Shown here: piece by piece, positions 43,348-52,929 of the stretch | How the letters are laid out: each line of letters begins with the position of its first letter | Numbering within the stretch: the stretch's first letter is position 1 | From: Flavobacterium beibuense F44-8 | Lineage (GTDB): Bacteria; Bacteroidota; Bacteroidia; Flavobacteriales; Flavobacteriaceae | Direction of reading: 5' to 3' | Length of the DNA stretch: 64,000 nt | Assembly: GCF_000769915.1 (NCBI RefSeq) | Contig: NZ_JRLV01000006.1 | Location: 124,001-188,000, forward strand | The notes under the pieces: model-generated | The model's database searches: none | What the model was told of the DNA's origin: nothing | What the model saw: only the letters and a program-made list of their open reading frames with translations | Program-made: the position numbers and the translations under genes

Positions 43348-43884
43348 TTATTGGTTAAAACTGATTTTACTCTTTTCATAAATAACAGTTTCATTCCTCT
43401 CAAAGGCCGGAAAAGCCACTTCCTGAAACCATGTTGGTTTTATTTCTATATTTTCTTCCAGCTTTAGCATGAACTGATAATACCCCGGTGTTTCTTCATT
43501 TATCCTGAAAACTTCATCGGCTTCCAGCTCAATGCTAATATATATGCAGTCAATAGCTATAAGATCTTCTTTATAGCTTGTTACCTTCGTTATGTCATTC
43601 CAATTAACGTGTTTGTTATTTTCAAGGTCAAAACCCGTTTCCGTATAGGTAAAAATACCTAAATCTTCTTTATAAAGCCTCAACTTCTCTTCATCAGACA
43701 AAGGATTATGGATTCTGCTGTTAGGAAAAATATACTTTAAAAAATAACAGCTTAAGCAGAAACAAAAAAAGATAACCCCATACCATAGTTTTATATATAT
43801 ACAAATTATAATAAACGCTACTGAAATACATAGTGCTATTTTTTGCTCTAGAGTCGCTTTAGCATATTTTCGTTTTTCGCTCAT
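43348..43884 (-). CDS. Small membrane protein of unknown function
   Basis: 178 residues. Two close membrane helices (about 16-34 and 36-51) form a hairpin, followed by a soluble C-terminal domain with beta strands (FTYTETGFDLENNKHVNWND, then ITKVTSYKEDLIAIDCIYI). The layout resembles YcxB-like membrane proteins, but I do not assign the family. Its ATG overlaps the relA stop (TAATG), so it is translationally coupled to the (p)ppGpp enzyme. Confidence 0.6.
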   Translation of the reverse strand: MSEKRKYAKATLEQKIALCISVAFIIICIYIKLWYGVIFFCFCLSCYFLKYIFPNSRIHNPLSDEEKLRLYKEDLGIFTYTETGFDLENNKHVNWNDITKVTSYKEDLIAIDCIYISIELEADEVFRINEETPGYYQFMLKLEENIEIKPTWFQEVAFPAFERNETVIYEKSKISFNQ

Positions 43885-46106
43885 TAATTATTGGTAATCC
43901 TTGTTACTTTATCAATTCCGTCTATCTTTTTAATATTTTCCATTAGTTTTTTAAGTATGGTATTGTTTTGTACAATAACCGATACCTGTCCGTTAAATAT
44001 TCCGGCATTTCCGCTAAGGGATATGCTTTGTATGTTTACATGCATGTTGTTTGAAATTACCTTGGTAATCTCGTTGGCAAGACCCAGTGTATCCATACCG
44101 GTGATTTTAAGGGTAGCCTTGAATTCTTCCTGAGAAGAATCTATCCATTTTGCAGGGATAATACGGTAAGCATAGTTAGACTGTAGCCTTATAGCATTAG
44201 GACAGTCTTTTTTATGCACCTTGATTCCCTCGTTAATAGTTACAAAGCCAAATACATCGTCTCCCGGTATAGGGTTACAGCAGTTGGCAAGCTTATAGTC
44301 CAGTTTATCCTGATCTTTACCAAATACCAACAGGTCATAATTCCTGCTGATTTCATCTTTATGTACCTGTTCCTGCGGATGGCTAGGGGTTCGCTTAATT
44401 TTATTACCCTTAAAGAAGTTCATAAAGGTGTTACTCTTCAGTGCGGCATACTCTTTAAGCTGCTGGTTGTCTATAGTACCTACACCTACGCGGTAAAATA
44501 AATCCAGACTGGTTTTTAGCTTAAAATAGTTAACTAGTTCGTTAACCACGCTCTCATTAAGTGTAACCTTAAGGTGACGCAGTTTACGGGTAAGCAGTTC
44601 TTTACCTTCTTCGGCAATTTTCTTGGTACTTTCGTTAAGTACGTTCTTTATTTTGTTCCGGGCACGTGAGGTGGTTACATAGTCTAGCCAGTGCGGATTC
44701 GGTTTTTGGTTGGCAGAAGTAATAATCTCTACCTGATCCCCACTGTTAAGCACATGGTTTAACGGAACCAGTTTACCGTTTACACGTGTACCTCTTGTTT
44801 TTATACCGATTTCAGAGTGGATACTGAAAGCAAAATCCAGTGATGTTGCTCCTTTAGGTAACGATTTGATATCTCCTTTTGGTGTAAATACATATATCTC
44901 CTTAGAGTAGAGGTTTAGTTTAAAGTCCTCAACAAAGTCAACAGCACTGCCCGATGTGTTTTCGAGCGCCTCTTTTAAAAGGTTAAGCCATGTTTCCAGT
45001 CCGTGTTCCTCTCCGCCATTACCTTTGTATTTATAGTGTGCTGCATAACCTTTTTCGGCAATCTCGTCCATACGTTCACTACGAATCTGTACTTCTACCC
45101 ATCGCCCCTTTGGACCCATTACGGTAATGTGCAGGGCTTCATATCCGGTAGATTTAGGTGAAGATATCCAGTCCCTTAGCCTGCTTGGGCTGGGCCTGTA
45201 GTGATCTGTAACAATGGAATATATTTTCCATGCCAGGAATTTTTCCTCCTGTGGTTTGGCTTTATAAATAATACGAAGGGCAAACTTGTCGTAAACCTCG
45301 TCAAAGGTAACGCCCTGTGCCAGCATTTTTCTCCTTATGGAGTATATGGATTTTGGTCTTCCTTTAATAGTGTATTCAATACCTTCACCATTTAGGGAAT
45401 CCTTAAGTACATCTGAAATGGACTTGATGTAAGCATCCTGCTCTTCCTTGCTTTCCTTCATTTTACTCACAATATCATTGTAAGTTTCGGGCTCAGTATA
45501 CTTAAGGCCAAGGTCTTCCAGCTCGGTTTTTATGTTGTATAAACCAAGGCGGTGTGCCAGTGGGGCATATATATAAAGTGTTTCCGATGCTATTTTTGCC
45601 TGCTTATAGTCAACCATCGATTCCATGGTTTGCATATTGTGCAGCCTGTCGGCAATTTTGATAAGTATTACCCTAACGTCATCATTAAGGGTAAGCAGCA
45701 TTTTACGGAAGTTCTCTGCCTGTATTGATATTTCCTGATCGGTTTTTACCTTGGCAATTTTGGTAAGTCCGGCAACAATTTGTGCAATTTTAGGGTTAAA
45801 CATCTTCTCGATGTCTTCCACAGTAATATCAGTATCCTCAACAACATCATGCATAAGGGCAGAGGCAATAGAGGTAGCGCCCAAACCAATTTCGGCCGCT
45901 ACAATTTTAGCCACGGCAATAGGGTGGAAGATATATGCTTCTCCCGATTTCCTTCTTTGGTCCTTATGGGCATCTACAGCCACGTCAAAAGCCTTACGTA
46001 TCAGTTTTTTGTCTTCCTCTGTAAGGGTTTGGTAACTAATACGCAGTAGCTCTTTGTACTCTTTGGCAATTGCCTTGTTTTCCTGTTCTATATCTATCTC
46101 TATCAT
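43884..46106 (-). CDS. Bifunctional (p)ppGpp synthetase/hydrolase, RelA/SpoT (Rsh)
   Basis: 740 residues with the full Rsh order. The HD hydrolase domain (about 40-190) keeps the catalytic ALMHDVVEDTDIT; the synthetase domain (about 240-350) has RPKSIYSIRRKM and GYEALHITVMGPKGRWVEVQ; TGS (about 395-455) has VFTPKGDIKSLPKGATSLDF; a C-terminal ACT domain ends near 740. It makes and breaks the alarmone of the stringent response. Both active sites look intact, so it is probably the main Rsh enzyme. It runs alone except for the coupled 43348 gene. Confidence 0.95.
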   Translation of the reverse strand: MIEIDIEQENKAIAKEYKELLRISYQTLTEEDKKLIRKAFDVAVDAHKDQRRKSGEAYIFHPIAVAKIVAAEIGLGATSIASALMHDVVEDTDITVEDIEKMFNPKIAQIVAGLTKIAKVKTDQEISIQAENFRKMLLTLNDDVRVILIKIADRLHNMQTMESMVDYKQAKIASETLYIYAPLAHRLGLYNIKTELEDLGLKYTEPETYNDIVSKMKESKEEQDAYIKSISDVLKDSLNGEGIEYTIKGRPKSIYSIRRKMLAQGVTFDEVYDKFALRIIYKAKPQEEKFLAWKIYSIVTDHYRPSPSRLRDWISSPKSTGYEALHITVMGPKGRWVEVQIRSERMDEIAEKGYAAHYKYKGNGGEEHGLETWLNLLKEALENTSGSAVDFVEDFKLNLYSKEIYVFTPKGDIKSLPKGATSLDFAFSIHSEIGIKTRGTRVNGKLVPLNHVLNSGDQVEIITSANQKPNPHWLDYVTTSRARNKIKNVLNESTKKIAEEGKELLTRKLRHLKVTLNESVVNELVNYFKLKTSLDLFYRVGVGTIDNQQLKEYAALKSNTFMNFFKGNKIKRTPSHPQEQVHKDEISRNYDLLVFGKDQDKLDYKLANCCNPIPGDDVFGFVTINEGIKVHKKDCPNAIRLQSNYAYRIIPAKWIDSSQEEFKATLKITGMDTLGLANEITKVISNNMHVNIQSISLSGNAGIFNGQVSVIVQNNTILKKLMENIKKIDGIDKVTRITNN

Positions 46107-46206
46107 ATATCTGTAACAATAGCCTTAAAAATAGTCAAATATATTAACATTTACAATAGGGTTACATCACATTATCTTATAATGGTATAGCCTTATTTTA
46201 TAAGGG

Positions 46207-46755
46207 TTAACGGCAGTATTTGTTTTGCAGTTTAGCATCGGTTTTTGTAATCTTCGCCAAAAAATATGCCAGTCCGGCAAAAGGGGTAAGAAGGTAAAAA
46301 AACGGATTTTTTAGATAAGTGTCGCCCCAGCGTAGTAATAGTGCCGCGTGTAACGGATTTTTAGGGGTTTGATTTTTGGTTGTTTTACCGTCGTTTACCA
46401 GTCCGAAAAGGGTTTTTATAAAGTTCTCAAAACCAGGTTGCCCTTTGCGGAGTATAATCCTGAAAATAATTTCCTCATTGGTATCATTAAAAAAACGGTG
46501 CACGGTGCGTATGGGTACTAACCTGCTCTCACCGGGTTTAAGATGAATATCCTGTTTTTCGTACTGTATGCCCAGCAGTCCCTTTACGGCAATAAACTCT
46601 TCGGTAAATTTAGTGTGGTAATGCGGCGGATTCCCGCCACCCGGCATAAGGCTTACTTCAAGAAAGGTATATTCGCCGTTACTATCGGCAGCGCTTTCCA
46701 GTATTTTGGTATATTCCCCGTTTATGGGGTTATGATAGGTTTTTGGTGTACCCAT
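46207..46755 (-). CDS. Cupin-domain protein with membrane-associated C-terminus
   Basis: 182 residues. The cupin motifs are PPHYHTKFTEEFIAVKG (about 43-59, with His, His and Glu) and GESRLVPIRTVHRFFND (about 73-90), forming a small metal-binding beta barrel. Residues about 150-170 are hydrophobic (FFYLLTPFAGLAYFLAK) and could contact or cross the membrane. Substrate unknown. Its ATG overlaps the stop of the 46755 gene by one base, so it is in an operon with two exported or membrane proteins. Confidence 0.75.
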   Translation of the reverse strand: MGTPKTYHNPINGEYTKILESAADSNGEYTFLEVSLMPGGGNPPHYHTKFTEEFIAVKGLLGIQYEKQDIHLKPGESRLVPIRTVHRFFNDTNEEIIFRIILRKGQPGFENFIKTLFGLVNDGKTTKNQTPKNPLHAALLLRWGDTYLKNPFFYLLTPFAGLAYFLAKITKTDAKLQNKYCR

Positions 46756-47288
46756 TACATGCAGTTTTCTACATACTCAATAGAGGAGAGTTTTCCGTCT
46801 TTAAAATTGAAATTCCATTCGTAATCTGCCGAAAGGTTTCTCGGGAAAACCACTACTCTTTGGTACTCTTCATTCGTTGTTTCGTCATAAAGGTCTTCCA
46901 CGTACTGAGACTGTTCGGGGAAGGAACGACCAAAGCTTTTTAGTTTTGTAGTATGGTCAAACCAGTCGTCATCTGTAGCAAAATACATGGCTTTTCGGGC
47001 AGTAAAATCAATGCTTCTAAAGTGTAGTGTATCGTTAACCAACTCAAAAGCTACTCCTTTGTAGTAGTAAAATTCGGTTTCTTTTTCCTGCATATCAGTG
47101 CATGAATATCTGTAAACAGTAGCAGTGCTATCGGCACTTTTATAACGATCCTTAAACTCGCTGAGTGAGATACTGAGTTTTATTTTGTCGTTAATGGTCG
47201 ACTCGTCCCAGTTAATACCCTCGTTTTCCTGAGCATAAACAGTAAAAGAAATAAGTGTAATGAATAAGGCTAATAGTTTAGTGTGCAT
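46755..47288 (-). CDS. Exported protein of unknown function
   Basis: 177 residues with a signal peptide (MHTKLLALFITLISFTVYA, cut before QEN). The mature part is small and beta-rich (YYYKGVAFELVNDTLHFRSI, DDWFDHTTKLKSFGRSF). No named family is recognised. It starts 11 bp inside the upstream membrane protein gene and ends on the cupin ATG, so the three are likely one transcript. Confidence 0.65.
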   Translation of the reverse strand: MHTKLLALFITLISFTVYAQENEGINWDESTINDKIKLSISLSEFKDRYKSADSTATVYRYSCTDMQEKETEFYYYKGVAFELVNDTLHFRSIDFTARKAMYFATDDDWFDHTTKLKSFGRSFPEQSQYVEDLYDETTNEEYQRVVVFPRNLSADYEWNFNFKDGKLSSIEYVENCM

Positions 47289-47685
47289 TTTTTATTTTGT
47301 TGTTTTTACTGATTAGGCGTCCTGACAGATAAATGACTGATGATACTATTAATGCAAATATAAAGCCTGTAATGAAAGAAAAGTTTCTTCCGGAGTCATT
47401 AATTAGGTTTTGCATAGCTTTTTTTTGATCCTCGTTAATTTCGTTCCCCGAAAATATTCCGTCTTTATTAAGATCGTACTGATTAAGGCTCCACTCGTAG
47501 TAATAAGTGTCATATAATGCACTCCCCGCAATAAACAGGTAGATGGTAAAGAAAGTAATAGCAGCTATCCAGAATACTTTATTTTTAACTAATAACTTTT
47601 TTAAATTAAAGCATATAATGCAAAGCCCTATAATACAAATAAGACATGGAATTAGTAAATGATAGGGTACGCTTATATGCTCCAT
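47278..47685 (-). CDS. Small membrane protein with an EF-hand-like loop
   Basis: I take ATG 47685 (MEHISVPYHLLIPCL); the longer reading begins at a TTG at 47700. About 135 residues with three membrane helices (near 9-26, 39-58 and 104-124). Between helices two and three lies DLNKDGIFSGNE, which matches the EF-hand calcium loop (Asp at 1 and 5, Gly at 6, Glu at 12) followed by helix INEDQKKAMQNL. Calcium binding is inference. It overlaps the next gene by 11 bp. Confidence 0.6.
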   Translation of the reverse strand: MEHISVPYHLLIPCLICIIGLCIICFNLKKLLVKNKVFWIAAITFFTIYLFIAGSALYDTYYYEWSLNQYDLNKDGIFSGNEINEDQKKAMQNLINDSGRNFSFITGFIFALIVSSVIYLSGRLISKNNKIKNAH

Positions 47686-47751
47686 AAATTTATACAGCAA
47701 TAAATTTAGTAAAATAACGGTTTTCCCTGTAATTATAGTATAAAGCTGAAG

Positions 47752-48540
47752 TTAAAAACCTCTCTGCCTTTTAGCTTCAAAAATAAGTATGGCAGCCGCT
47801 ACAGAAACGTTCATGGAATCTATTTCGCCCTGCATAGGTATTATAATATTTTTGGTAGATGCATCCCTCCATTCCTGTGTTAGTCCCGTAGCTTCGGTGC
47901 CTACAACAAGCGCGGTAGGGGTGGTGTAGTTTTGTGTATGGTAGTGGGTAGAATCCTGTAGTGTGGCGCAGTATATGCTTATGCCTTTGTTTTTAAGATA
48001 TTCTATTACTTCGGCAGTGCTACCCGTAGCAATTTGATTGGTAAACAGGCAGCCCACGCTGGAGCGTACAATATTAGGGTTGTACATATCGCTTTTTGGA
48101 TTGGCAATAATAACCGCATCCAGGTTAGCAGCATCGGCAGTACGGAGTATAGCGCCCAGGTTACCCGGTTTTTCGGTGGCTTCGGCTACCATAATTAAAG
48201 GATTATCGCCCAGTTTTAAATCATCAAGACTTAATGATTTTGTTTTGGCAACAGCCAAAATACCTTCGGTAGTATCACGATAGGCTAGTTTTTGGTATAC
48301 ATCCCTGCTTATTTCAATTAATTCAGTATCAGGCTGGCTAAGTTCCCTTACCTGAGATTCGCTAATCATATCGGGTACAAATAAAATGGTTTCGGCAGTA
48401 TAGCCGCCTTTTGCAGCAAGCATTATTTCGCGCTGTCCTTCAATAAGAAAAGTTCCGCTTTGCCTACGGGCTTTAGCCTTGTCCTGAAGTTGTACAAGCG
48501 ATTTGATATAGGGATTTTGTGTACTTGAAATTTGTTTCAT
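47752..48540 (-). CDS. TrmH/SpoU-family RNA methyltransferase
   Basis: 262 residues. An N-terminal substrate-binding part (LQDKAKARRQSGTFLIEGQR) precedes a SPOUT knot with motif 1 (EKPGNLGAILRTADAANLD), motif 2 (VVGTEATGLTQEW) and motif 3 (IPMQGEIDSMNVSVAAAILI). Such enzymes 2'-O-methylate ribose in rRNA or tRNA with SAM. The exact target is unknown. It ends the minus-strand run after the DUF58 gene, separated by 41 bp. Confidence 0.92.
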   Translation of the reverse strand: MKQISSTQNPYIKSLVQLQDKAKARRQSGTFLIEGQREIMLAAKGGYTAETILFVPDMISESQVRELSQPDTELIEISRDVYQKLAYRDTTEGILAVAKTKSLSLDDLKLGDNPLIMVAEATEKPGNLGAILRTADAANLDAVIIANPKSDMYNPNIVRSSVGCLFTNQIATGSTAEVIEYLKNKGISIYCATLQDSTHYHTQNYTTPTALVVGTEATGLTQEWRDASTKNIIIPMQGEIDSMNVSVAAAILIFEAKRQRGF

Positions 48541-48581
48541 GTAAGCAGGGTTAAAGGCGGTAAAGGTACAAAGGATATTAA

Positions 48582-49913
48582 TTATAATATACCCCTTGCT
48601 TTTATCTCTAAATACTTATTGATACTTTCTATAGTAAGGTTTTCGGGTTTTGTTAGTACCGAATGGATACCGTATTTCTTTAGTTCACTTACAATAAGCC
48701 TTTTCTCAAAAGCAAACTTTTCGGCTATAACCTTATCATACACTTCCTGAATGTCATCGGCCTTTTTATTGATAAACTCATCCAGCTCGGTATTTTCAAA
48801 AAATACAACCACAAGCAGGTGGTTTTTTGAAATGGCTTTTAGGTAGGGTAACTGCCTTTTAAGCCCGTCCATAGTCTCAAAGTTGGTATATAAAATAATA
48901 AGGCTCCTGTGGTTGATGTTCCTTTTAATATCGGCATACAGCCTGCTGTAGTCGCTTTCAAAAAAGTCGGTCTCAACATTGTACAGGTTGTCCATTATTT
49001 TTTGCATTTGGGAAGTACGCCTTTCCGATGCAACGCGGTTTTCTACTTTTTTGGAAAAAGAGAACATACCGGCCTTGTCCTGTTTTTTTAAGATGACGTT
49101 AGAGAGTACAAGGGTTGAGTTAATGGCATAATCCAGTAAGCTTAACCCGTTAAAAGGCATTTTCATAACACGGCCTTTGTCTATAGCCATGTATACGTTT
49201 TGTGACTTTTCGTCCTGAAACTGGTTTACCATAAGCTGTTTTCTTTTAGCAGTGGCTTTCCAGTTAATGGTACGAATATCATCGCCCGAGACATACTCTT
49301 TAATTTGCTCAAACTCCATAGTATGACCTATGCGTCTTATTTTTTTTAATCCATACTGCATAAGTGTATTAGAAAAAGCGATAAGGTCGTACTTTTTAAG
49401 CTGAATGAACGAAGGATAGGTGGGTACCATCTCACCTTCATCAAAAATAAACCTCCTGCATGCCAGCTGTAGCGGGGAGGATATATAAATATTTAGTTTA
49501 CCAAAGTGGTATTCGCCCCTTTCTAACGGCCTAAGCTGGTATTTAAGGGTTTCTTTCTTATTTGTAGAGAGTTTCTTTTTAATCTCAAAATTACGTTCCT
49601 GAAACTGAAACGGAATCTCATCTATAATTTTTGCATGTACCAGGAAATTATAACCGCTTTCCATTGTTACTGTAACAGGGTTTTCATCTCCGTTAGAGAA
49701 CTTTTCGGGCGTGTTTCTGGATGCCTTAAACTTTTGGTTGGTAAAAAGCAATACAAAATCAATCACCGTAAAGGCAATAAAAATGTAAAACAAAATCCAG
49801 GTTACATGATATAGTGCAGGTATAAAATAAGCTAGTGTAAAACTTATTAGTATGCCTATAAATACATAGAAAAAGAAATTGTTAAGATATATTTGCTTAA
49901 GCCACTTTTTCAT
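48582..49913 (-). CDS. DUF58 membrane protein, partner of the MoxR ATPase
   Basis: 443 residues. Two membrane helices (about 12-30 and 33-54) are followed by a beta-rich part and the DUF58 signature EYVSGDDIRTINWKATAKRK near residue 215. The C-terminal half is a von Willebrand A-like region (MYMAIDKGRVM...). It overlaps the MoxR stop by one base (TAATG). DUF58 proteins occur with MoxR ATPases and are thought to act in envelope or complex assembly. Confidence 0.87.
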   Translation of the reverse strand: MKKWLKQIYLNNFFFYVFIGILISFTLAYFIPALYHVTWILFYIFIAFTVIDFVLLFTNQKFKASRNTPEKFSNGDENPVTVTMESGYNFLVHAKIIDEIPFQFQERNFEIKKKLSTNKKETLKYQLRPLERGEYHFGKLNIYISSPLQLACRRFIFDEGEMVPTYPSFIQLKKYDLIAFSNTLMQYGLKKIRRIGHTMEFEQIKEYVSGDDIRTINWKATAKRKQLMVNQFQDEKSQNVYMAIDKGRVMKMPFNGLSLLDYAINSTLVLSNVILKKQDKAGMFSFSKKVENRVASERRTSQMQKIMDNLYNVETDFFESDYSRLYADIKRNINHRSLIILYTNFETMDGLKRQLPYLKAISKNHLLVVVFFENTELDEFINKKADDIQEVYDKVIAEKFAFEKRLIVSELKKYGIHSVLTKPENLTIESINKYLEIKARGIL

Positions 49914-50986
49914 TAACGCGGAATTTCTACAGTGTCAATTATCTGTCTTATTATCTGTTCTCCGGTAAGTCCTTCCATTTCTCTTTCCGGTGCTATTACA
50001 ACACGGTGTTGCAGTACAGGTACGGCAGAATCTTTAATATCATCTGGCGTTACAAAGTCTCTTCCTCTAAGGGCTGCATATCCTTTTGCAGCATTTAATA
50101 TGGCGATAGAAGCACGTGGAGAAGCACCAAGGTAAAGAAAAGCATTGTCGCGGGTGTTTGCTACAAGTTTAGCAATGTACTCTAAAAGCTGAGGCTCTAT
50201 AACAATTTGTTTTACCAGTGCCTGATATTTAACAATGTTTGCCTGAGAAAGTATGGTTTTTACATCCTGAAGTTTCTCTTTGTTTTGTAATGCATTTTCT
50301 CTTTGCAGTATAGCTATCTCTTCTTCCAGTTTTGGATAATCAATAGTGATTTTGAAAAGGAAACGATCCAGCTGTGCTTCCGGCAGGCGATAAGTACCTT
50401 CCTGCTCAATTGGGTTTTGTGTAGCTATTACAAGAAACGGAGATTCCATTTTGTAACTGTTTCCTTCAATGGTAATTTGCCTTTCTTCCATTACCTCAAA
50501 AAGTGCTGCCTGTGTTTTTGCAGGAGCCCTGTTGATCTCATCAATCAGTATGAAGTTAGAGAATATAGGTCCTTTTTTAAAATCAAAGGATGACTTAGAC
50601 ATGTCAAAAACTGATGTACCCAGTATATCTGAAGGCATCAAATCGGGCGTAAACTGAATTCTGCTGAAATCAAGCGAAAGGGTTTTTGCCAAAAGTTTTG
50701 CCGTAATGGTTTTTGCAACACCCGGTACACCTTCAAGCAACACGTGTCCGTTAGACAGTATGGCAACAAGCAGCCTGTCTATCATTTTATGCTGACCCAC
50801 AATAACATTGCCTATTTCCTGCTTAACATCGTTTATGCTTTGTTGCAGCTCGTTTAAATCAAGCCTCATACCAAAGTTAATGTTGTCGCTTTGCGTTTCA
50901 GCGTTATTGTTTTCCGGTGTGTGGTTTTGTGTATTAGTAAGGTTCTCCGGATTGTTTTCGGTGTTATTATTTTCAAATGATTCCAT
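49913..50986 (-). CDS. MoxR-family AAA+ ATPase
   Basis: 357 residues. The N-terminal 35 residues are Asn/Glu-rich and disordered. The AAA+ core has Walker A GVPGVAKTITAKLLAKTL, Walker B FILIDEINRAPAKTQAAL, sensor 1 ATQNPIEQEGTYRLPEAQ and arginine-finger region RFLFK. C-terminal VTPDDIKDSAVPVLQHR is the AAA lid. MoxR proteins are chaperone-like and work with vWA/DUF58 partners. It sits one base before the DUF4350 gene end. Confidence 0.93.
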   Translation of the reverse strand: MESFENNNTENNPENLTNTQNHTPENNNAETQSDNINFGMRLDLNELQQSINDVKQEIGNVIVGQHKMIDRLLVAILSNGHVLLEGVPGVAKTITAKLLAKTLSLDFSRIQFTPDLMPSDILGTSVFDMSKSSFDFKKGPIFSNFILIDEINRAPAKTQAALFEVMEERQITIEGNSYKMESPFLVIATQNPIEQEGTYRLPEAQLDRFLFKITIDYPKLEEEIAILQRENALQNKEKLQDVKTILSQANIVKYQALVKQIVIEPQLLEYIAKLVANTRDNAFLYLGASPRASIAILNAAKGYAALRGRDFVTPDDIKDSAVPVLQHRVVIAPEREMEGLTGEQIIRQIIDTVEIPR

Positions 50987-52180
50987 TTATAGTATCAGTT
51001 TTTCTATTGCTTTATTAATCTGTATCACATCTGCCTCGCTACTTTCAAAGCTGTTTCGGTGTCGTTTTATCAAACTTACGGCTTTTTCAATATCTTCAAG
51101 AGGCTTTCCTGTTTTTTGGTGTAGTTTTTCTACAAACTCATTATTTAAGATGGAAGTATCTATAAGGTAAACGGTTCTTATATGTTCCAGGAAATAAATA
51201 ATTTTCTTTTGGATTATGGTATGATGATCTTTCTCCTGGTAATAAAGGTTACCTATGGTTTTGGTAAAGTCTATTGTGGTGTTTTTTACCGGAGGTATAT
51301 CATGTACAATACGTTGTTTTCTTCGGGCATTAAAGAATATAAATATAAACAGGCATAATAGCCCTAAGCGATAAACCGCCTTAAAGGCAGGTTGTTTTAG
51401 GAAATATCTTAAAGCTGAGCCTTCAAGTTGGTCATCTATTAACGATTTTGAGTACCAGTATATATTACCCTGAGGCAGGTATGACAATACCTGTTCTGCA
51501 TAGCGGTGATGGTTGCTTTTTAAAAGGTGGAAATTGGTAAACGCCGCGGGCTGTGTATGTAATATAAAAGCTCCGTTACCATAAGGAACCTTAATGAAAT
51601 TGACATCTTTTTTCTTGTCAAGCCTTTGATATCCCAGTATTAAGGTGTTTAAAGTATCCAGCTTTTCAAAATAAGTAAACCCAACTCCTTCACTGTAATA
51701 TAGCTTGTCGATGTTTTTAGTTTTATCGGCAAGGGTAAGCTTTAGCGAATCGGTACTGTAATAACGATAAGATGTTTCTATTTTCAGTGAATCAAGAATA
51801 GCTTTAGGGAAGTCCTGCATGCTCAGGAATACCGTACTTCCGTATTCGACAAAATACAGCAGTTCCTGTACCGACTCGTTATCAATCTTATTGGTTTCGT
51901 CAATATTTATAAAAGTACCCTTTTCGGTATAATTGTCAATATCATAGTCGTATAGGGGAGTAATATATTCATAAGGTGTAACACTAAACTTTTTAAGCTT
52001 ACTGTCCTTAAAAATAGTTTTAGCTTCTTTATCTAAAACATATAGCCCCAAAGGAATTTTTTCTTCAGTTTTATAGCTTGGTCTCCAGCTTATAGGTTCA
52101 GGTCTGTTAGCATCAACAACCATTATAAGTACTATAACCAAGGCAAACAGCACCATATATATGATAAGGCTTTTTTTCAT
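50987..52180 (-). CDS. DUF4350 membrane protein
   Basis: 397 residues. An N-terminal membrane helix (about 5-22), a large periplasmic region (about 25-265; SKLKKFSVTPYEYITPLYDY), a second helix (about 270-287; AVYRLGLLCLFIFIFFNARR) and a cytoplasmic helical end. DUF4350 is usually found with MoxR and DUF58, consistent with the operon here. No catalytic residues are evident. Confidence 0.75.
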   Translation of the reverse strand: MKKSLIIYMVLFALVIVLIMVVDANRPEPISWRPSYKTEEKIPLGLYVLDKEAKTIFKDSKLKKFSVTPYEYITPLYDYDIDNYTEKGTFINIDETNKIDNESVQELLYFVEYGSTVFLSMQDFPKAILDSLKIETSYRYYSTDSLKLTLADKTKNIDKLYYSEGVGFTYFEKLDTLNTLILGYQRLDKKKDVNFIKVPYGNGAFILHTQPAAFTNFHLLKSNHHRYAEQVLSYLPQGNIYWYSKSLIDDQLEGSALRYFLKQPAFKAVYRLGLLCLFIFIFFNARRKQRIVHDIPPVKNTTIDFTKTIGNLYYQEKDHHTIIQKKIIYFLEHIRTVYLIDTSILNNEFVEKLHQKTGKPLEDIEKAVSLIKRHRNSFESSEADVIQINKAIEKLIL

Positions 52181-52182
52181 GG

Positions 52183-52929
52183 TTAAAGAGTATTAATGGT
52201 TTTAGTAAATGCTTTTTCTGCTTTGATAAAAGCGTCATTTTTTATTTCAAATTCGCCATACCATATATAGTCATAAATGTATGATAGGTATTTAAAATTT
52301 TCTTTCAGTTCCTGATTTGTTATTTCATACAAATAGTCTGAATTAGTTTTATCAGGGTGCCATTCTATTATTTCTCTGTATGTAAGCAGTTTTAGCAACC
52401 ACAGGTAGTAATACCTTGTAGCCAGCCTGTAATCGCCTTCCTGTTTTGTTTTTTCAATTAGCTCTTTAAAGTTTGCCTGAGACAGTTTTTCTGTCATTAT
52501 TTCTTCGGCGGTTATCTTTTTGCTCGAACGTTTAAAAATCCAGTATTTGTCTTTTCCAAGTAGTGCGGTTACAATAAGGTAAATTACAAACCCAATTAAA
52601 GCTATCGCTATTGTCCTTAAAGTATAAATAAGAAAATAGGAGTTTGAGGCTTTATCGCCTGCCCCTAAAAGGTCTCTTATAAGGCGTCCAACCCATTCCC
52701 AAAAACGATCCCATGCAGTTTTAGCCCTCGGTTTAACCTCATACACAAAATCCTTACCCTCATATTTATCTTTAAAATTAGGGGATAATTGTCTTTGAGT
52801 ATACTTAACCGTATCTGCAAGCGGAAAGTGCATTTCGGTTTTCAGGGTGTCTTTTTCAATGGTATGGGCAAAAACAGGCTGGAAAAATGAAATACAAATT
52901 ATATATAGTATTGCAAGCTTTTTATTCAC
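52183..52929 (-). CDS. DUF4129-like protein with a strong SD-preceded GTG start
   Basis: No ATG is available near the start. I choose GTG 52929 because a GGAGG lies five bases before it and it begins a signal peptide (MNKKLAILYIICISFFQPVFA). A TTG at 52941 is the longer alternative. About 248 residues: signal, periplasmic part, a membrane helix (near 110-131) and a cytoplasmic helical domain (YLWLLKLLTYREIIEWHPDK) that resembles DUF4129. It overlaps the next membrane gene by 8 bp. Confidence 0.7.
   Translation of the reverse strand: MNKKLAILYIICISFFQPVFAHTIEKDTLKTEMHFPLADTVKYTQRQLSPNFKDKYEGKDFVYEVKPRAKTAWDRFWEWVGRLIRDLLGAGDKASNSYFLIYTLRTIAIALIGFVIYLIVTALLGKDKYWIFKRSSKKITAEEIMTEKLSQANFKELIEKTKQEGDYRLATRYYYLWLLKLLTYREIIEWHPDKTNSDYLYEITNQELKENFKYLSYIYDYIWYGEFEIKNDAFIKAEKAFTKTINTL

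Noticed and set aside
46191..46205. CCTTAT/ATAAGG hairpin between the cupin gene and relA
   Set aside because: The stem is only six A/T-rich base pairs and no U tract follows, so I do not call it a terminator.
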